Of a stretch of DNA of 46,258 nt, positions 23,315-31,842 are shown piece by piece. Position numbers and translations under genes: made by a program. The stretch's first letter is position 1, and each line of letters starts with the position of its first letter. The notes under the pieces were generated by a model. That model saw only the letters and a list, made by a program, of their open reading frames with translations, did not search any database and was not told where the DNA came from. Source of the DNA: Bacteroidales bacterium. GTDB lineage: Bacteria; Bacteroidota; Bacteroidia; Bacteroidales; ML635J-15. The stretch covers positions 1-46,258 of the forward strand of contig JAFZWY010000022.1 of the NCBI GenBank assembly GCA_017617125.1, given 5' to 3'.

Positions 23315-24370
23315 TTAAATAATCAGCATTGCGTCGCCGTAGGTTGCAAACTGGTATTTTTCTTCAACTGCCACTTCGTATGCGTGCATCAGGTTTTCGT
23401 ATCCAGCGAAGGTTGCCACCGACATCATCAGTGTTGACTTCGGCAAATGGAAGTTTGAAATCATGCAGTTAGGTACCATGCATTCGTATGGCGGGAATAG
23501 GAACTTGTTTGTCCAGCCGTCGTATGGCTTCAGCAAACCGCTTGTGGTGATTGACGATTCCAAAGCGCGTAGAACGGTAGTTCCAACTGCGCATACGCGG
23601 CGATTTTCTGCCTTCTTGCGGTTTACGGTGTCGGCGAGTTCTTCAGAGATGAACATCTGTTCCGAGTCCATCTTGTGCTTTGTGAGGTCTTCGACATCGA
23701 CGCTGCGGAAGTTCCCAAGTCCTACATGCAAGGTTAGGAATCCAAATTCAACGCCTACAAGTTCCAATCTCTTGAAAAGTTCGCGGCTGAAATGCAAACC
23801 AGCGGTTGGTGCAGCAACTGCGCCTTCGTTCTTGGCGTAGATTGTCTGGTAGCGCTCTGCGTCTTCGGGTTCGGTCGGACGCTTGATGATGTGCATGGGC
23901 AGTGGAGTTTCGCCAAGCGAATAGAGAGTTTTCTTGAACTGGTCGTAGTCGCCGTCGATGAGGAAGCGCAAAGTACGTCCACGCGATGTTGTGTTGTCGA
24001 TTACTTCGGCTACAAGTTCGTTGCCGTCTTCACCGAAATATAGTTTGTTACCAATTCTAATCTTGCGGGCCGGGTCGACGAGGATGTCCCAAAGACGCTG
24101 GTCGTGGTTGAGTTCACGAAGTAGGAAGACTTCGATTCTTGCGCCAGTCTTTTCCTTGTTGCCGTACAGACGTGCTGGGAAAACCTTGGTGTCGTTGAAA
24201 ATCATAAAGTCCTTGTCGCTGAAATAGTCCTTTAAATCCTTGAACAACCTGTGCTCTATTTCGCCGGTCTTTCTGTTGAGAACCATCAGACGGCATTCGT
24301 CACGGAACTTCGACGGGTATTGTGCGATTAGTTCTTCGGGCAAGTTGAATTTGAATTGCGATAACTTCAT
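23315..24370 (-). CDS. queA: S-adenosylmethionine:tRNA ribosyltransferase-isomerase
   Basis: A 351-residue QueA that adds the epoxycyclopentane group in queuosine synthesis at tRNA position 34. Hallmarks are [65 protein letters not shown] and YGDAMLI at the C-terminus. It belongs to the neighbourhood DUF3098-uppP-truB-queA common in Bacteroidota, but a 169-bp gap with a strong hairpin separates it from truB, and it seems to have its own promoter. Confidence 0.96.
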   Translation of the reverse strand: MKLSQFKFNLPEELIAQYPSKFRDECRLMVLNRKTGEIEHRLFKDLKDYFSDKDFMIFNDTKVFPARLYGNKEKTGARIEVFLLRELNHDQRLWDILVDPARKIRIGNKLYFGEDGNELVAEVIDNTTSRGRTLRFLIDGDYDQFKKTLYSLGETPLPMHIIKRPTEPEDAERYQTIYAKNEGAVAAPTAGLHFSRELFKRLELVGVEFGFLTLHVGLGNFRSVDVEDLTKHKMDSEQMFISEELADTVNRKKAENRRVCAVGTTVLRALESSITTSGLLKPYDGWTNKFLFPPYECMVPNCMISNFHLPKSTLMMSVATFAGYENLMHAYEVAVEEKYQFATYGDAMLII

Positions 24371-24443
24371 TTCTGTTACTTGTTATAAATCAATATGTTA
24401 CTAACTAATATCCGCTATTTAGCGCATTATAAATTTGAAACCG

Positions 24444-24474
24444 CGAAAGTACAAATTTAATTTTGGAAATGCAA
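24444..24474 (-). promoter_or_regulatory. Predicted queA promoter
   Basis: On the minus strand TTG (24472-24474), a 20-base spacer, then TACTTTCG (24444-24451), one mismatch from TAnnTTTG. The queA ATG is 73 bases downstream. Confidence 0.4.
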
Positions 24475-24484
24475 GAAAAAAAAT

Positions 24485-24518
24485 AATGTAGCGGCGCAAT
24501 GTATTGCGCCGCTACATT
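24485..24518. repeat. 16-bp-arm perfect hairpin between truB and queA
   Basis: AATGTAGCGGCGCAAT and its exact complement are separated by two bases. It has only a short T-tract on either side, so it could act as a terminator after truB or as a dispersed hairpin. A related CGCGCAA...TTGCGCG hairpin lies at 34224-34243. Confidence 0.75.
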
Positions 24519-24539
24519 TATGTCAATTATTCATTGTTA

Positions 24540-25259
24540 TTAATTGTCAATTATCTTTTCCATGTACTCCACGAATTCGTCAAGCTTCACAGCCTTGCAG
24601 ATGTCGGCTTCGCCGCTTCGGGTTCTGCGGAGGGATTTAAGATGGGCTCCATTGCCAAGGCTTCTGCCAAACTCGTCGGCCAACGAACGAATGTAAGTGC
24701 CTTTGCTGCAGGTGATTGTTACATCGACGAGCGGAAGTTCTATTTTGTTGACAGTAATGTCGTAAACAGTGATTAACTTGTGCTTAAGTTCTACAGTACG
24801 GCCTTTGCGGGCAAATTCATAGGCTCGCTTGCCGTTCACCTGCACTGCCGAATACACAGGAGGCATCTGTTCGCGTTCTCCGCAAAGCCCTGCAAGCGCC
24901 TTGCGAACATCGTCTTCGGTAATGCCAGAAATATCAAAGGTCTTGTCAATCTTGGTTTCTAGGTCGAAAGATGGGGTGGTGGCTCCGAGGCAAAATACGG
25001 CTTCGTAAACCTTAGTGCCGCCTTGCAGTTCTTCTATCAGTTTGGTTTTCTTGCCGGTGCAAAGAATTAGCAATCCCGTAGCAAGCGGATCGAGAGTGCC
25101 TGCGTGGCCAACCTTGAACTTTCGTATGCCCGTGTATTCGCTGATTTTCTTGCGAACCTTGTTCACTACGTCGAACGAAGTCCATGAGTATGGCTTGTCG
25201 AAGATTATTACTTCGCCAGTCTCAAAATCCGGCAACCTGTCGAACGAGAAATATTCCAT
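24540..25259 (-). CDS. truB: tRNA pseudouridine(55) synthase
   Basis: A 239-residue TruB that makes pseudouridine 55 in the T-loop of tRNAs. The catalytic aspartate is D57 in KVGHAGTLDPLATGLL. Other markers are IIFDKPYSWTSFDVVNKV, MPPVYSAVQVNGKRAYEFAR and CSKGTYIRSLADEFG. Its start codon is directly adjacent to the uppP stop, so the two are co-translated. Confidence 0.96.
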   Translation of the reverse strand: MEYFSFDRLPDFETGEVIIFDKPYSWTSFDVVNKVRKKISEYTGIRKFKVGHAGTLDPLATGLLILCTGKKTKLIEELQGGTKVYEAVFCLGATTPSFDLETKIDKTFDISGITEDDVRKALAGLCGEREQMPPVYSAVQVNGKRAYEFARKGRTVELKHKLITVYDITVNKIELPLVDVTITCSKGTYIRSLADEFGRSLGNGAHLKSLRRTRSGEADICKAVKLDEFVEYMEKIIDN

Positions 25260-26060
25260 TTAGCTTAGGAAAATTATGGAGACAAGACCTACTATTGCGC
25301 AATATACTGCGAACCATATAAGCTTGCCCTTCTTAACTATGTTTATCATCCACTTGCAAGCGAGGCATCCGACCACAAAAGCTGTGATGAATCCCACTGC
25401 CAATGGTAAAAATCCTATAGAATTCATCGCTGCATCGGCACTGCCCTTGGCCATTTTCAGTACATCCAAAAGTGCTTCGCCAAGAATTGGCGGAATTACC
25501 ATGATGAAAGAGAACTGAGCCAGTTTTTCCTTCTTGTTGCCGAGTAAAAGTCCAGTGGCTATGGTGCTGCCCGAACGCGAAAGTCCTGGCAAAACTGCCA
25601 CTGCCTGAGCTATACCGATGACAAATGCGTCGAGCATCGAGATTTTTTCCTTCTGGCGTGGTTTTGCGAAGTATGCAAATGCAAGCAAGGCGGCCGTCAC
25701 GAGCAGGCAGATTCCTACTACGAGCAATCCCGAACCGAAAATCTCCTCGACGGTATCCTTGAACAGGAATCCGACAATGGCAACGGGAATCATGGAAATC
25801 AGGATGTTGACCATGTATTTCATCTCGTCGTTCCATTTGAACTTGAAGAATCCCTTGAAAAGCCAAACGATTTCGCTCCACAGGATTACCAAAGTGCTAA
25901 GCACGGTAGCCACATGCACAGCTACGGTAAATGCAAGGTTTTCCTCGCCACTAAGTCCGAAAAGTTTTGCACCGATTGCAAGGTGTCCGCTACTGCTTAC
26001 CGGCAAATATTCGGTAAGTCCTTGGATAAGACCAAGTATTAAAGCTTCTAGCCAATCCAT
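25260..26060 (-). CDS. uppP: Undecaprenyl-diphosphatase
   Basis: A 266-residue integral membrane phosphatase (BacA/UppP) that recycles undecaprenyl pyrophosphate for peptidoglycan and polysaccharide synthesis and gives bacitracin tolerance. The two active-site motifs are present: [17 protein letters not shown] near the N-terminus and [18 protein letters not shown] in the middle. About eight membrane helices are expected. It follows DUF3098 by three bases and abuts truB. Confidence 0.96.
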   Translation of the reverse strand: MDWLEALILGLIQGLTEYLPVSSSGHLAIGAKLFGLSGEENLAFTVAVHVATVLSTLVILWSEIVWLFKGFFKFKWNDEMKYMVNILISMIPVAIVGFLFKDTVEEIFGSGLLVVGICLLVTAALLAFAYFAKPRQKEKISMLDAFVIGIAQAVAVLPGLSRSGSTIATGLLLGNKKEKLAQFSFIMVIPPILGEALLDVLKMAKGSADAAMNSIGFLPLAVGFITAFVVGCLACKWMINIVKKGKLIWFAVYCAIVGLVSIIFLS

Positions 26061-26063
26061 CTG

Positions 26064-26345
26064 TTAGTCTTTTTTAGTGCGCGGACGCCACATTATTGCA
26101 AAAATTTCGACTGCAAAACCGATTATCAGCACTATCGGGGCAAGTGTTATGCGACGGAAGTTGAATATTTCGTCACCATTGAATACATTGGGGTCTGTTG
26201 AAGCGCCACCCGACATAAGTGCGTAGCCGATAACAAGTATTGCAAAGCCTATTGCTAGCGCAATGTAGTTCTTCTTGCCAAGTGCAAAGCCGTTCTTTCC
26301 GTTTTCGGAAACAGCTTTTTCGTTCTGATTTTCAATTTTTGCCAT
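26064..26345 (-). CDS. DUF3098 membrane protein
   Basis: A 93-residue protein with a charged N-terminal tail and two membrane helices (about 26-43 and 69-87) separated by GGASTDPNVFNGDEIFNFRR. This is the small DUF3098 protein that Bacteroidota usually carry next to ftsX and uppP, suggesting a link to cell-wall growth or division; its activity is unknown. ftsX is not next to it here. ATG 26345 was preferred because upstream codons overlap the predicted promoter leader. Confidence 0.85.
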   Translation of the reverse strand: MAKIENQNEKAVSENGKNGFALGKKNYIALAIGFAILVIGYALMSGGASTDPNVFNGDEIFNFRRITLAPIVLIIGFAVEIFAIMWRPRTKKD

Positions 26346-26382
26346 ATCGTAAAAGTCAAAATTCCATTTTAGAAACAAACTG

Positions 26383-26390
26383 CAAAGATA
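26383..26390 (-). promoter_or_regulatory. Predicted -7 element for DUF3098-uppP-truB
   Basis: TATCTTTG on the minus strand, 37 bases before the ATG. There is no clear -33 element. Confidence 0.45.
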
Positions 26391-26453
26391 GTACATTAGG
26401 CTGGAAACAGAAAATGGAATTTTGGATTTTTGAAAAAACGAATTTAAAAGTCC

Positions 26454-27215
26454 TTATTTCTCTACCATCATATCCTTCAATTCTACCTGAGGATGGTGGT
26501 ACTGCCTTTCCTTGAATGTCGGCTTACCGCCAAGTTCTACTGCCTGGTGCGGGCAGAAATGTACGCAGGCAAGGCAGGACTCGCACCTGTCGCCGCAGTG
26601 GGCATGGTTTTCGGTCAGTAAGATGTTGCCGACCGAGCACACTTTTGTGCAGATTCCGCATCCTACACATTTTTCGGCATTGACCTTTGGTCGCAAAGCC
26701 TTGAAAATGGCATTGTCGAACACGCTCAAAGTCTGCAAGGCAGCCAGCGGATCTGGCGAACCCCAGTGGTGAGCGTTCGCGTTTGCGGCAATGTCGTTCT
26801 TTATCTGCTCAAGGCGCGGTGCATATTTGGGGAATTTCCATAGTTGGTCGTTTGGATTGCGCCCGAAACCAAGCGCGCTGTTGTCGGGGACGCGAATCTT
26901 GTTGCAGTAGTTGAGCCGAATACCTTTCTGCTTCAATACTTTTTTGACCGTCCAGATGCTGTTCCCCGTAAGTGCGCCACAGGTTATTAGGATAAAGTAG
27001 TAGGCATCCGATGGCAAAGCCAGTTGTGCCACAAGTTTCGGGATAATCTTGGGTGCATCGCCGTTGTAGCAGGGATATACGAAGCCTATGCGCTTTTCGT
27101 CCGACAAGTCGGCCCCTACAGCCTCGCGCAGTGGCATCACTTGCTCGCCAGCGCGTTCTGCAATCTGTCTTGCTATTGTCAAACTATTGCCTGTTCCTGA
27201 GAAGTAAAGAATCAT
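26454..27215 (-). CDS. EFR1-type flavodoxin-ferredoxin fusion
   Basis: A 253-residue protein. The N-terminus is a flavodoxin-like FMN domain (YFSGTGNSLTIARQIA, then FVYPCYNGDAP). The C-terminus has two ferredoxin-type [4Fe-4S] sites, CVGCGICTKVCSVGN and CGDRCESCLACVHFCPHQAV. This is the EFR1 (EFR-family ferredoxin) architecture of anaerobes, an electron carrier with unknown partner. It lies 12 bases after the carbonic anhydrase gene and is probably co-transcribed. Confidence 0.9.
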   Translation of the reverse strand: MILYFSGTGNSLTIARQIAERAGEQVMPLREAVGADLSDEKRIGFVYPCYNGDAPKIIPKLVAQLALPSDAYYFILITCGALTGNSIWTVKKVLKQKGIRLNYCNKIRVPDNSALGFGRNPNDQLWKFPKYAPRLEQIKNDIAANANAHHWGSPDPLAALQTLSVFDNAIFKALRPKVNAEKCVGCGICTKVCSVGNILLTENHAHCGDRCESCLACVHFCPHQAVELGGKPTFKERQYHHPQVELKDMMVEK

Positions 27216-27227
27216 ATTGTTAGCATC

Positions 27228-27773
27228 TTACATTTTTATTTCATCCAAAGCACCTGTCTCCGAGTCGATTATGAAACCGCGCACCACTATGTCCTTAGGC
27301 ACAAGCGGATGTGTCTTGATGGTCTCGACAGTCTTACGCACAGATTCGGGCGTATCCTTGAAACCCTCAAGCCAATGGTCCAAGTTGATGCCACATTTGC
27401 GGATGGTGTCAAGGGTCTCGTCGGTGATGCCTCTGGCAATCATTTCGTGGTGAAAGTGGTCGTAGCTCATGTGGCAAGCCCCGCAATGCGAATGCGCCAC
27501 CACCATAATTTCATTAACGCCAAGTTCGTAGATAGCCACAATCAGACTTCGCATAGCAGAATCGAAAGCCGAAATGACCAAACCGCCGGCATTCTTGATG
27601 ATTTTCGCATCGCCATTCTTCAGTCCCAAAGCGGCAGGAAGCAGTTCCGTCAGTCGGGTATCCATGCACGACAGCACAGCCAGTTTCTTGTCGGGATATT
27701 TGTCAGTCAGATATTTCTCATATGCTTTCTGCTCAACGAAAGTCTTGTTGTATTTAATTATTTGGTCTATCAT
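27228..27773 (-). CDS. Beta-class carbonic anhydrase
   Basis: A 181-residue enzyme interconverting CO2 and bicarbonate. Zinc ligands are C36, H94 and C97, and the D38-R40 dyad is intact (LSCMDTRL; VAHSHCGAC). The compact length and the QKAYEKYLTDKYPDKKLAVLSC start match the YtiB-like clade. It shares a promoter with the downstream EFR1 gene. Confidence 0.93.
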   Translation of the reverse strand: MIDQIIKYNKTFVEQKAYEKYLTDKYPDKKLAVLSCMDTRLTELLPAALGLKNGDAKIIKNAGGLVISAFDSAMRSLIVAIYELGVNEIMVVAHSHCGACHMSYDHFHHEMIARGITDETLDTIRKCGINLDHWLEGFKDTPESVRKTVETIKTHPLVPKDIVVRGFIIDSETGALDEIKM

Positions 27774-27797
27774 ATAGGTTTTGTTTGTAATGACTTA

Positions 27798-27805
27798 CAA
27801 AGGTA
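27798..27805 (-). promoter_or_regulatory. Predicted -7 element for the carbonic anhydrase operon
   Basis: TACCTTTG on the minus strand, 24 bases before the ATG. Confidence 0.45.
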
Positions 27806-27926
27806 AAAAATAAATTAAGACCGAATATAAAATTTTGCCTGATATACGATTTTGTTTATAGTTGTAAATCAAAGCAATACAGCAAGTTGATTTTTTTGTC
27901 ATTAGCAAAGACAAGGAAAAAATATA

Positions 27927-27934
27927 TAATTTTG
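27927..27934 (+). promoter_or_regulatory. Predicted -7 element for the ECF sigma operon
   Basis: TAATTTTG lies 58 bases before the sigma-factor ATG. A -33 TTG at the expected distance is not present, so a different sigma factor (for example autoregulation) is possible. Confidence 0.3.
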
Positions 27935-27992
27935 TAAGATTTTATGATTTCAATCGTATTATATGCGGAAGATGATTAAGAACGACTAGAAA

Positions 27993-28475
27993 ATGTCACA
28001 CGAAGAGTTTTCAAATATGTACTTACCATTCAGCAGCAAAATGTACGCCCTCGCATACAACATATTGCGAAACCGCGACGAGGCAAGGGACTGCGTACAA
28101 GATGTTTATGCCGAATTGTGGCAGCGACGAAACAGCATCGACCGCGACAAATCACCACTGCCACTAGTGCTGACAATGGTTCGCAACAAATGCTTCGACA
28201 AACTGAAACGCAAACATGCAGAAAACAACGATTTGGCAGACATACTTTTAGACAACAAAACAGAAGATTCAATCAATGCCAGCAGTACATTGGTCGAAGT
28301 TATGAAAATGATAAGTATTCTACCGAAAGACCAGCAAACAGTGCTTCGCCTGCGCACTATAGATGGCCTTGAAATACAGCAAATTGAAGAAATAACGCAT
28401 TTTAGCAGAGAAAACATATACACATTGCTTTCTAGGGCAAGAAAAACATTAAGAGACAATTTTAAATCATTATGA
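27993..28475 (+). CDS. ECF-type RNA polymerase sigma factor
   Basis: A 160-residue two-domain sigma-70 family protein. Region 2 includes the YNILRNRDEARDCVQDVYAELW segment and the -10 recognition part. Region 4 includes LPKDQQTVLRLRTIDGLEIQQIEE with the SRENIYTLLSRARKTL recognition helix. It is short and lacks regions 1 and 3, as in ECF factors. Its stop overlaps the next gene by four bases (ATGA). The operon order sigma, anti-sigma-like membrane protein, secreted DUF4252 protein is a recurring Bacteroidota arrangement. Confidence 0.93.
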   Translation: MSHEEFSNMYLPFSSKMYALAYNILRNRDEARDCVQDVYAELWQRRNSIDRDKSPLPLVLTMVRNKCFDKLKRKHAENNDLADILLDNKTEDSINASSTLVEVMKMISILPKDQQTVLRLRTIDGLEIQQIEEITHFSRENIYTLLSRARKTLRDNFKSL

Positions 28476-29038
28476 CCATGGAAACAAAATCAAATATTGA
28501 ATCGCTGCTCATCCGCTTCTACGAAGGGAAAACAACACCCGCAGAGGAAGAAAAACTGATGGACTTTTTCCGTTCCGACGATGTTCCAGCCGAACTTGAA
28601 GCCGACCGAAAACTGTTTCTGTCAATGTCAGAAATCGCCGACACCCATATACCCGACGATATTGCGACGGAAATAAATGCTTTTGTAGGCAATCTCAATG
28701 ATTCGGAAACGGAGAAAAATCCAGAACCAGCATCACGGCAACCTAAAAGCAATGTTTTCCGACTAGAAAAACCGCCAAAAACAATCTGGTATCGGATAGC
28801 GGCTGCTGTGTCCTTAATCGCAATAGTCGGGATTTGCATAATGCAGTTCCAAAATCAAGAATCTAATGAATCGCCATTCCGCGACACCTGTACTAGCGTT
28901 GAAGAAGCAACAATGCAGATTGAGAGAGCAAACAGCATAATCTCCCGTTCTATACAAATGTGCAAGCAGCCTGCACAAGAAGCCATTCAAAAAACAAATT
29001 CAAAAATTAACAAGATAAAAAATCAGTCAAAACTTTAA
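28472..29038 (+). CDS. Putative membrane anti-sigma factor
   Basis: A 188-residue protein with one membrane helix (about 108-126). The N-terminal cytoplasmic part (about 1-100, with SLLIRFYEGKTTPAEEEKLM near the start) resembles the zinc-free helical anti-sigma segments of Bacteroidota FecR-like and anti-ECF proteins. The periplasmic part is short and helical. The role rests on its overlap with the ECF sigma gene and on topology. An alternative ATG is two codons downstream at 28478. Confidence 0.7.
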   Translation: MTMETKSNIESLLIRFYEGKTTPAEEEKLMDFFRSDDVPAELEADRKLFLSMSEIADTHIPDDIATEINAFVGNLNDSETEKNPEPASRQPKSNVFRLEKPPKTIWYRIAAAVSLIAIVGICIMQFQNQESNESPFRDTCTSVEEATMQIERANSIISRSIQMCKQPAQEAIQKTNSKINKIKNQSKL

Positions 29039-29050
29039 AAATCAAGGAAT

Positions 29051-29509
29051 ATGAAACGATTAATAATAACAATTGCAATTATTGCCTGCGCATTTGCAGC
29101 AATGGCGCAAAACAAGATTTTCGAAAAGTACGCCAAAATGGAAGATGTGGATTTCGTTTGCATAAACAAAGCAATGTTTAATTTGGCAAACTCAGCCTTG
29201 TATGCCTTGGACTCAGAACTCGGCAACCTCGTAGGCATAGAAAAAATGCTTATCATCAATTCGAACACAACAAAGGGCAAGAGTCAAATAGACAAGGACA
29301 TAGAAGTTTTAAGCAATGACAAAAACTACGAAATACTCATGACCGCACGCGATGGTGGCGAAAGTGTTGTTTTTATCTTTACCGACAAACGCAATCCGCA
29401 TGAACTAATAATAGCCACACAGGAAAAGGAGGAAAGCTCGATTCTCGTTTGTGCAGGAAGTTTCTCCTCAAAAGAAGTATATGAAATGCTTAATGGCGAA
29501 GGGGATTAA
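29051..29509 (+). CDS. DUF4252 secreted protein
   Basis: A 152-residue protein with a clear Sec signal peptide (MKRLIITIAIIACAFAAMAQ; cleavage after AMA). The mature part has FEKYAKMEDVDFVCINKAMF and an MTARDGGESVVFIF strand typical of DUF4252. These small exported proteins commonly follow ECF sigma/anti-sigma pairs and may be the regulon output or a sensor. A strong terminator follows. Confidence 0.85.
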   Translation: MKRLIITIAIIACAFAAMAQNKIFEKYAKMEDVDFVCINKAMFNLANSALYALDSELGNLVGIEKMLIINSNTTKGKSQIDKDIEVLSNDKNYEILMTARDGGESVVFIFTDKRNPHELIIATQEKEESSILVCAGSFSSKEVYEMLNGEGD

Positions 29510-29533
29510 AATCTTAAAATTTACTTACTTACG

Positions 29534-29564
29534 AAAGCAACTGCTCAATACAGTTGCTTTTTTT
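29534..29564 (+). terminator. Rho-independent terminator after the sigma operon
   Basis: A 10-bp stem AAAGCAACTG / CAGTTGCTTT with a 7-base loop, followed by a run of T residues. Confidence 0.85.
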
Positions 29565-29633
29565 GTTGTTTCCGTTCCTAAAAAGGCTTGCAATACACAA
29601 CATTGCAAGTCCGTCAGAATAATCTTGCAGCAA

Positions 29634-30170
29634 TTAGCACTTCTTGCCCATCTCGTATGCCTCTTGTAGCTTGGCATTCCCTGCAATATCATTCGGGTCG
29701 TTCACACCGCCGCAGAAAATATGTCCCTTGAGGGCAGACTTTCCATAGCAGTCAATCCAACCCGTCAAACCGCCTTCGGCACGCTTAGGAACAAACTCCT
29801 CGTTCTCGGCAGCCGTGGTAAGCAGATAAATGTCGCGGAAACGGTAGTCCTTGGGATACATTGCGTTCATACGGTCGATGAGAGTCTTCATCTGTCCCGA
29901 CATTTCGTAGTAGTAAATTGGTGTCGCCCAGCACACTACATCGGCATTAAGCACTTTATCCATAATTGCAGGAACATCGTCCTTGAATACACACGCACCA
30001 CTCTTCTGGCACGACAGACAGCCGACACAAAACTTGATTTCCTTTCCTCGCAAGGTGATGAGTTCCACAGCATTTCCTGCGGCTTTTGCTCCTTCGGCAA
30101 ACTGCTCCGCCAAGGCATGGCTATTTGAACCTGCGCGGAGGCTTGTTGAGATGATAACTACCTTCTTCAT
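29634..30170 (-). CDS. Flavodoxin-fold NAD(P)H-dependent FMN reductase / iron-sulfur flavoprotein-like
   Basis: A 178-residue protein with the FMN phosphate loop STSLRAGSNSHAL at the start and ATPIYYYEMSGQMKTLIDRM in the middle. The cysteine cluster C48, C51, C54, C60 (CVGCLSCQKSGAC) resembles the compact cluster of archaeal iron-sulfur flavoprotein relatives, so a [4Fe-4S] centre is possible. It is six bases downstream of a small winged-helix gene, which is probably co-transcribed. Confidence 0.87.
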   Translation of the reverse strand: MKKVVIISTSLRAGSNSHALAEQFAEGAKAAGNAVELITLRGKEIKFCVGCLSCQKSGACVFKDDVPAIMDKVLNADVVCWATPIYYYEMSGQMKTLIDRMNAMYPKDYRFRDIYLLTTAAENEEFVPKRAEGGLTGWIDCYGKSALKGHIFCGGVNDPNDIAGNAKLQEAYEMGKKC

Positions 30171-30176
30171 TGCGTG

Positions 30177-30350
30177 TTATTTTGCGGGTTCCCACTTGCA
30201 GCGCACCGGCGAAACTATTGCGCCTTCCTTCTTGAGTTCGGCAAAAGCCTTGTCAACTTCCTTGCGGTCGGCACCGAGAGCCGCTGTGATTTCTCCAGCC
30301 GAGACGGGCTTGCCAGCCTCGCGCATTGCCTTTAATACTTGTTCTTTCAT
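30177..30350 (-). CDS. Small winged-helix DNA-binding protein
   Basis: A 57-residue protein. MREAGKPVSAGEITAALGADRKEVDKAFAELKKEG reads as one winged helix-turn-helix, with VSPVRCKWEP as the wing. Such stand-alone modules occur beside flavodoxin-like genes in Bacteroidota. It may regulate the operon it heads, but this is inference. ATG 30350 was chosen because the upstream in-frame ATG would lie in the promoter. Confidence 0.75.
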   Translation of the reverse strand: MKEQVLKAMREAGKPVSAGEITAALGADRKEVDKAFAELKKEGAIVSPVRCKWEPAK

Positions 30351-30379
30351 TGCGTTGTGCTTTAAATTTATTAGTGTTG

Positions 30380-30410
30380 CAAACTTAAGGATTTTGTGAG
30401 GATAAAACAA
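30380..30410 (-). promoter_or_regulatory. Promoter of the winged-helix/flavoprotein operon
   Basis: On the minus strand TTG (30408-30410), 20 bases, then TAAGTTTG (30380-30387). The ATG lies 29 bases downstream. Confidence 0.6.
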
Positions 30411-30531
30411 TGGCTTGATAAAAAAAACACCTAATTCGATAAAATTGAATTTCTGATATCATTAATTTAATCGATCTTGTTTTGCTTAATGCACACAAAA
30501 CTTCTTGATTGTGAATTGGTTATAAAAAATT

Positions 30532-30564
30532 GTACAAATTTACGATTGAATCGAAAAATTGTAC
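30532..30564 (+). repeat. 33-bp palindrome upstream of ATPase 2
   Basis: The sequence starts GTACAAATTTACGATTG and ends AAAAATTGTAC. It is a palindrome except for three unpaired positions around the centre and arms. It ends at base 30564, directly before the predicted -7 box TATTTTTG (30565-30572). It differs by a single base from the copy at 31749-31781. Confidence 0.85.
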
Positions 30565-30572
30565 TATTTTTG
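30565..30572 (+). promoter_or_regulatory. Predicted -7 element of ATPase 2
   Basis: TATTTTTG matches TAnnTTTG, 20 bases before the ATG at 30593. Its -33 region falls inside the 33-bp palindrome, so any protein bound there should block transcription. Confidence 0.45.
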
Positions 30573-30592
30573 TCTCGTTAAATCTAAACGAT

Positions 30593-31741
30593 ATGATTGA
30601 TAGGATAATAACACCTAAGTTGAAGCACTTGATGACATTATACCCAATATTGCTTCTGACTGGACCAAGACAATCGGGCAAATCCACGCTCCTAAAAAGT
30701 GTTTTGCCAGATTATGATTATGTATCTTTGGAAGATTTGGATAACAGGGAATACGCCCAAAACGACCCTCGTGGCTTTATCACGGCTCATCCCGACAAAA
30801 CAATTATAGACGAGGCTCAACTTGTACCATCATTATTTTCCTATTTGCAGACGCACATCGACAAAGAGCAACGAGACGGGATGTTTGTATTGTCTGGCTC
30901 ACAAAACTTTCTGCTAATGCAACAAATTTCACAGTCGCTGGCAGGTCGTGTTGCAATACTTGAGCTTATGCCTTTCTCGCGCAGAGAATTAAAATCAGCA
31001 GGAATACTTCCTCGGAATGTGTGGCAGGAAATCTTTGTCGGCGGTTATCCGCGATTGCACGACAAGCAGATGCATCCAACCGAATATTATCCGTATTACA
31101 TCAGAACTTACATTGAACGCGATGTAAGGCAACTGAAAAACATTTCGGACTTAAGCCTTTTTATAAAATTCATCAAATTGTGCGCAGGACGAATCGGACA
31201 AATCCTGAACATATCGTCGATTGCCAACGATTGTGGGATTGCAGTCTCAACTGCGCAGGCATGGCTTAGTGTGCTTGAAACAAGCTACATAATATATCTG
31301 CTTCGCCCTGACTACAACAACTTCTCGAAACGACTTGTAAAATCGCCAAAACTATATTTCTGCGATACTGGACTTGCTTGTTCAATACTTGAAATAAAGG
31401 CAGCCAACCAGCTCGAAAGTCACTACCTTAACGGCGGTCTATTTGAAAACTATGTCATAAATCAATTCCTAAAGGCTTCGTACAATGATGGAATAGAACC
31501 GCATCTGTCATTTTGGCGCGACAGTAAGGGAAACGAAATAGACCTCATTGACAATAGTGGAGAAAAACAAATCGCATACGAAATTAAATCTGCCAAAACT
31601 TTCTCAACTGACTTTGTAAAGGGATTGCATTACTGGTCAAAACTTTCACAAGCGGAAGCTTCTCAATGTAATGTTGTATATACCGGAGAAAAAGTAATGC
31701 AGATGAGCGATTGCAACTTATTGACATTAAATGAAATATAA
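30593..31741 (+). CDS. AAA ATPase with C-terminal DUF4143 / PD-(D/E)XK-like domain (copy 2)
   Basis: A 382-residue paralogue of the ATPase at 2458-3597. Walker A is GPRQSGKST (24-32), Walker B IIDEAQ (71-76), and VLSGSQNFLLMQ is the sensor strand. The C-terminal DUF4143 part has D317 (NEIDLI) and E330-x-K332 (YEIKSA), a PD-(D/E)XK arrangement. ATG 30593 gives a start equivalent to copy 1; the longer frame from 30530 would translate the palindrome. The gene is bracketed by two nearly identical 33-bp palindromes at 30532-30564 and 31749-31781. Function unknown. Sequence identity between the two ATPases is low outside motifs, so they are not a recent duplication. Confidence 0.87.
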   Translation: MIDRIITPKLKHLMTLYPILLLTGPRQSGKSTLLKSVLPDYDYVSLEDLDNREYAQNDPRGFITAHPDKTIIDEAQLVPSLFSYLQTHIDKEQRDGMFVLSGSQNFLLMQQISQSLAGRVAILELMPFSRRELKSAGILPRNVWQEIFVGGYPRLHDKQMHPTEYYPYYIRTYIERDVRQLKNISDLSLFIKFIKLCAGRIGQILNISSIANDCGIAVSTAQAWLSVLETSYIIYLLRPDYNNFSKRLVKSPKLYFCDTGLACSILEIKAANQLESHYLNGGLFENYVINQFLKASYNDGIEPHLSFWRDSKGNEIDLIDNSGEKQIAYEIKSAKTFSTDFVKGLHYWSKLSQAEASQCNVVYTGEKVMQMSDCNLLTLNEI

Positions 31742-31748
31742 TCTAATC

Positions 31749-31781
31749 GTACAAATTTACGATCGAATCGAAAAATTGTAC
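31749..31781 (+). repeat. 33-bp palindrome downstream of ATPase 2
   Basis: It differs from 30532-30564 by a single base near the centre. The outer AATC/GATT extends the palindrome to about 31745-31785. It begins seven bases after the ATPase stop codon. Confidence 0.85.
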
Positions 31782-31842
31782 GATTAAAAAACTTGCACCG
31801 AGCAATGTGCAGATGCAAGTTCAAGGCATTAATATTTTTTTT

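Noticed and set aside
30530..30592. 21 extra N-terminal codons for ATPase 2
   Set aside because: They translate the 33-bp palindrome and the -7 box; the ATG at 30593 aligns with the start of copy 1.
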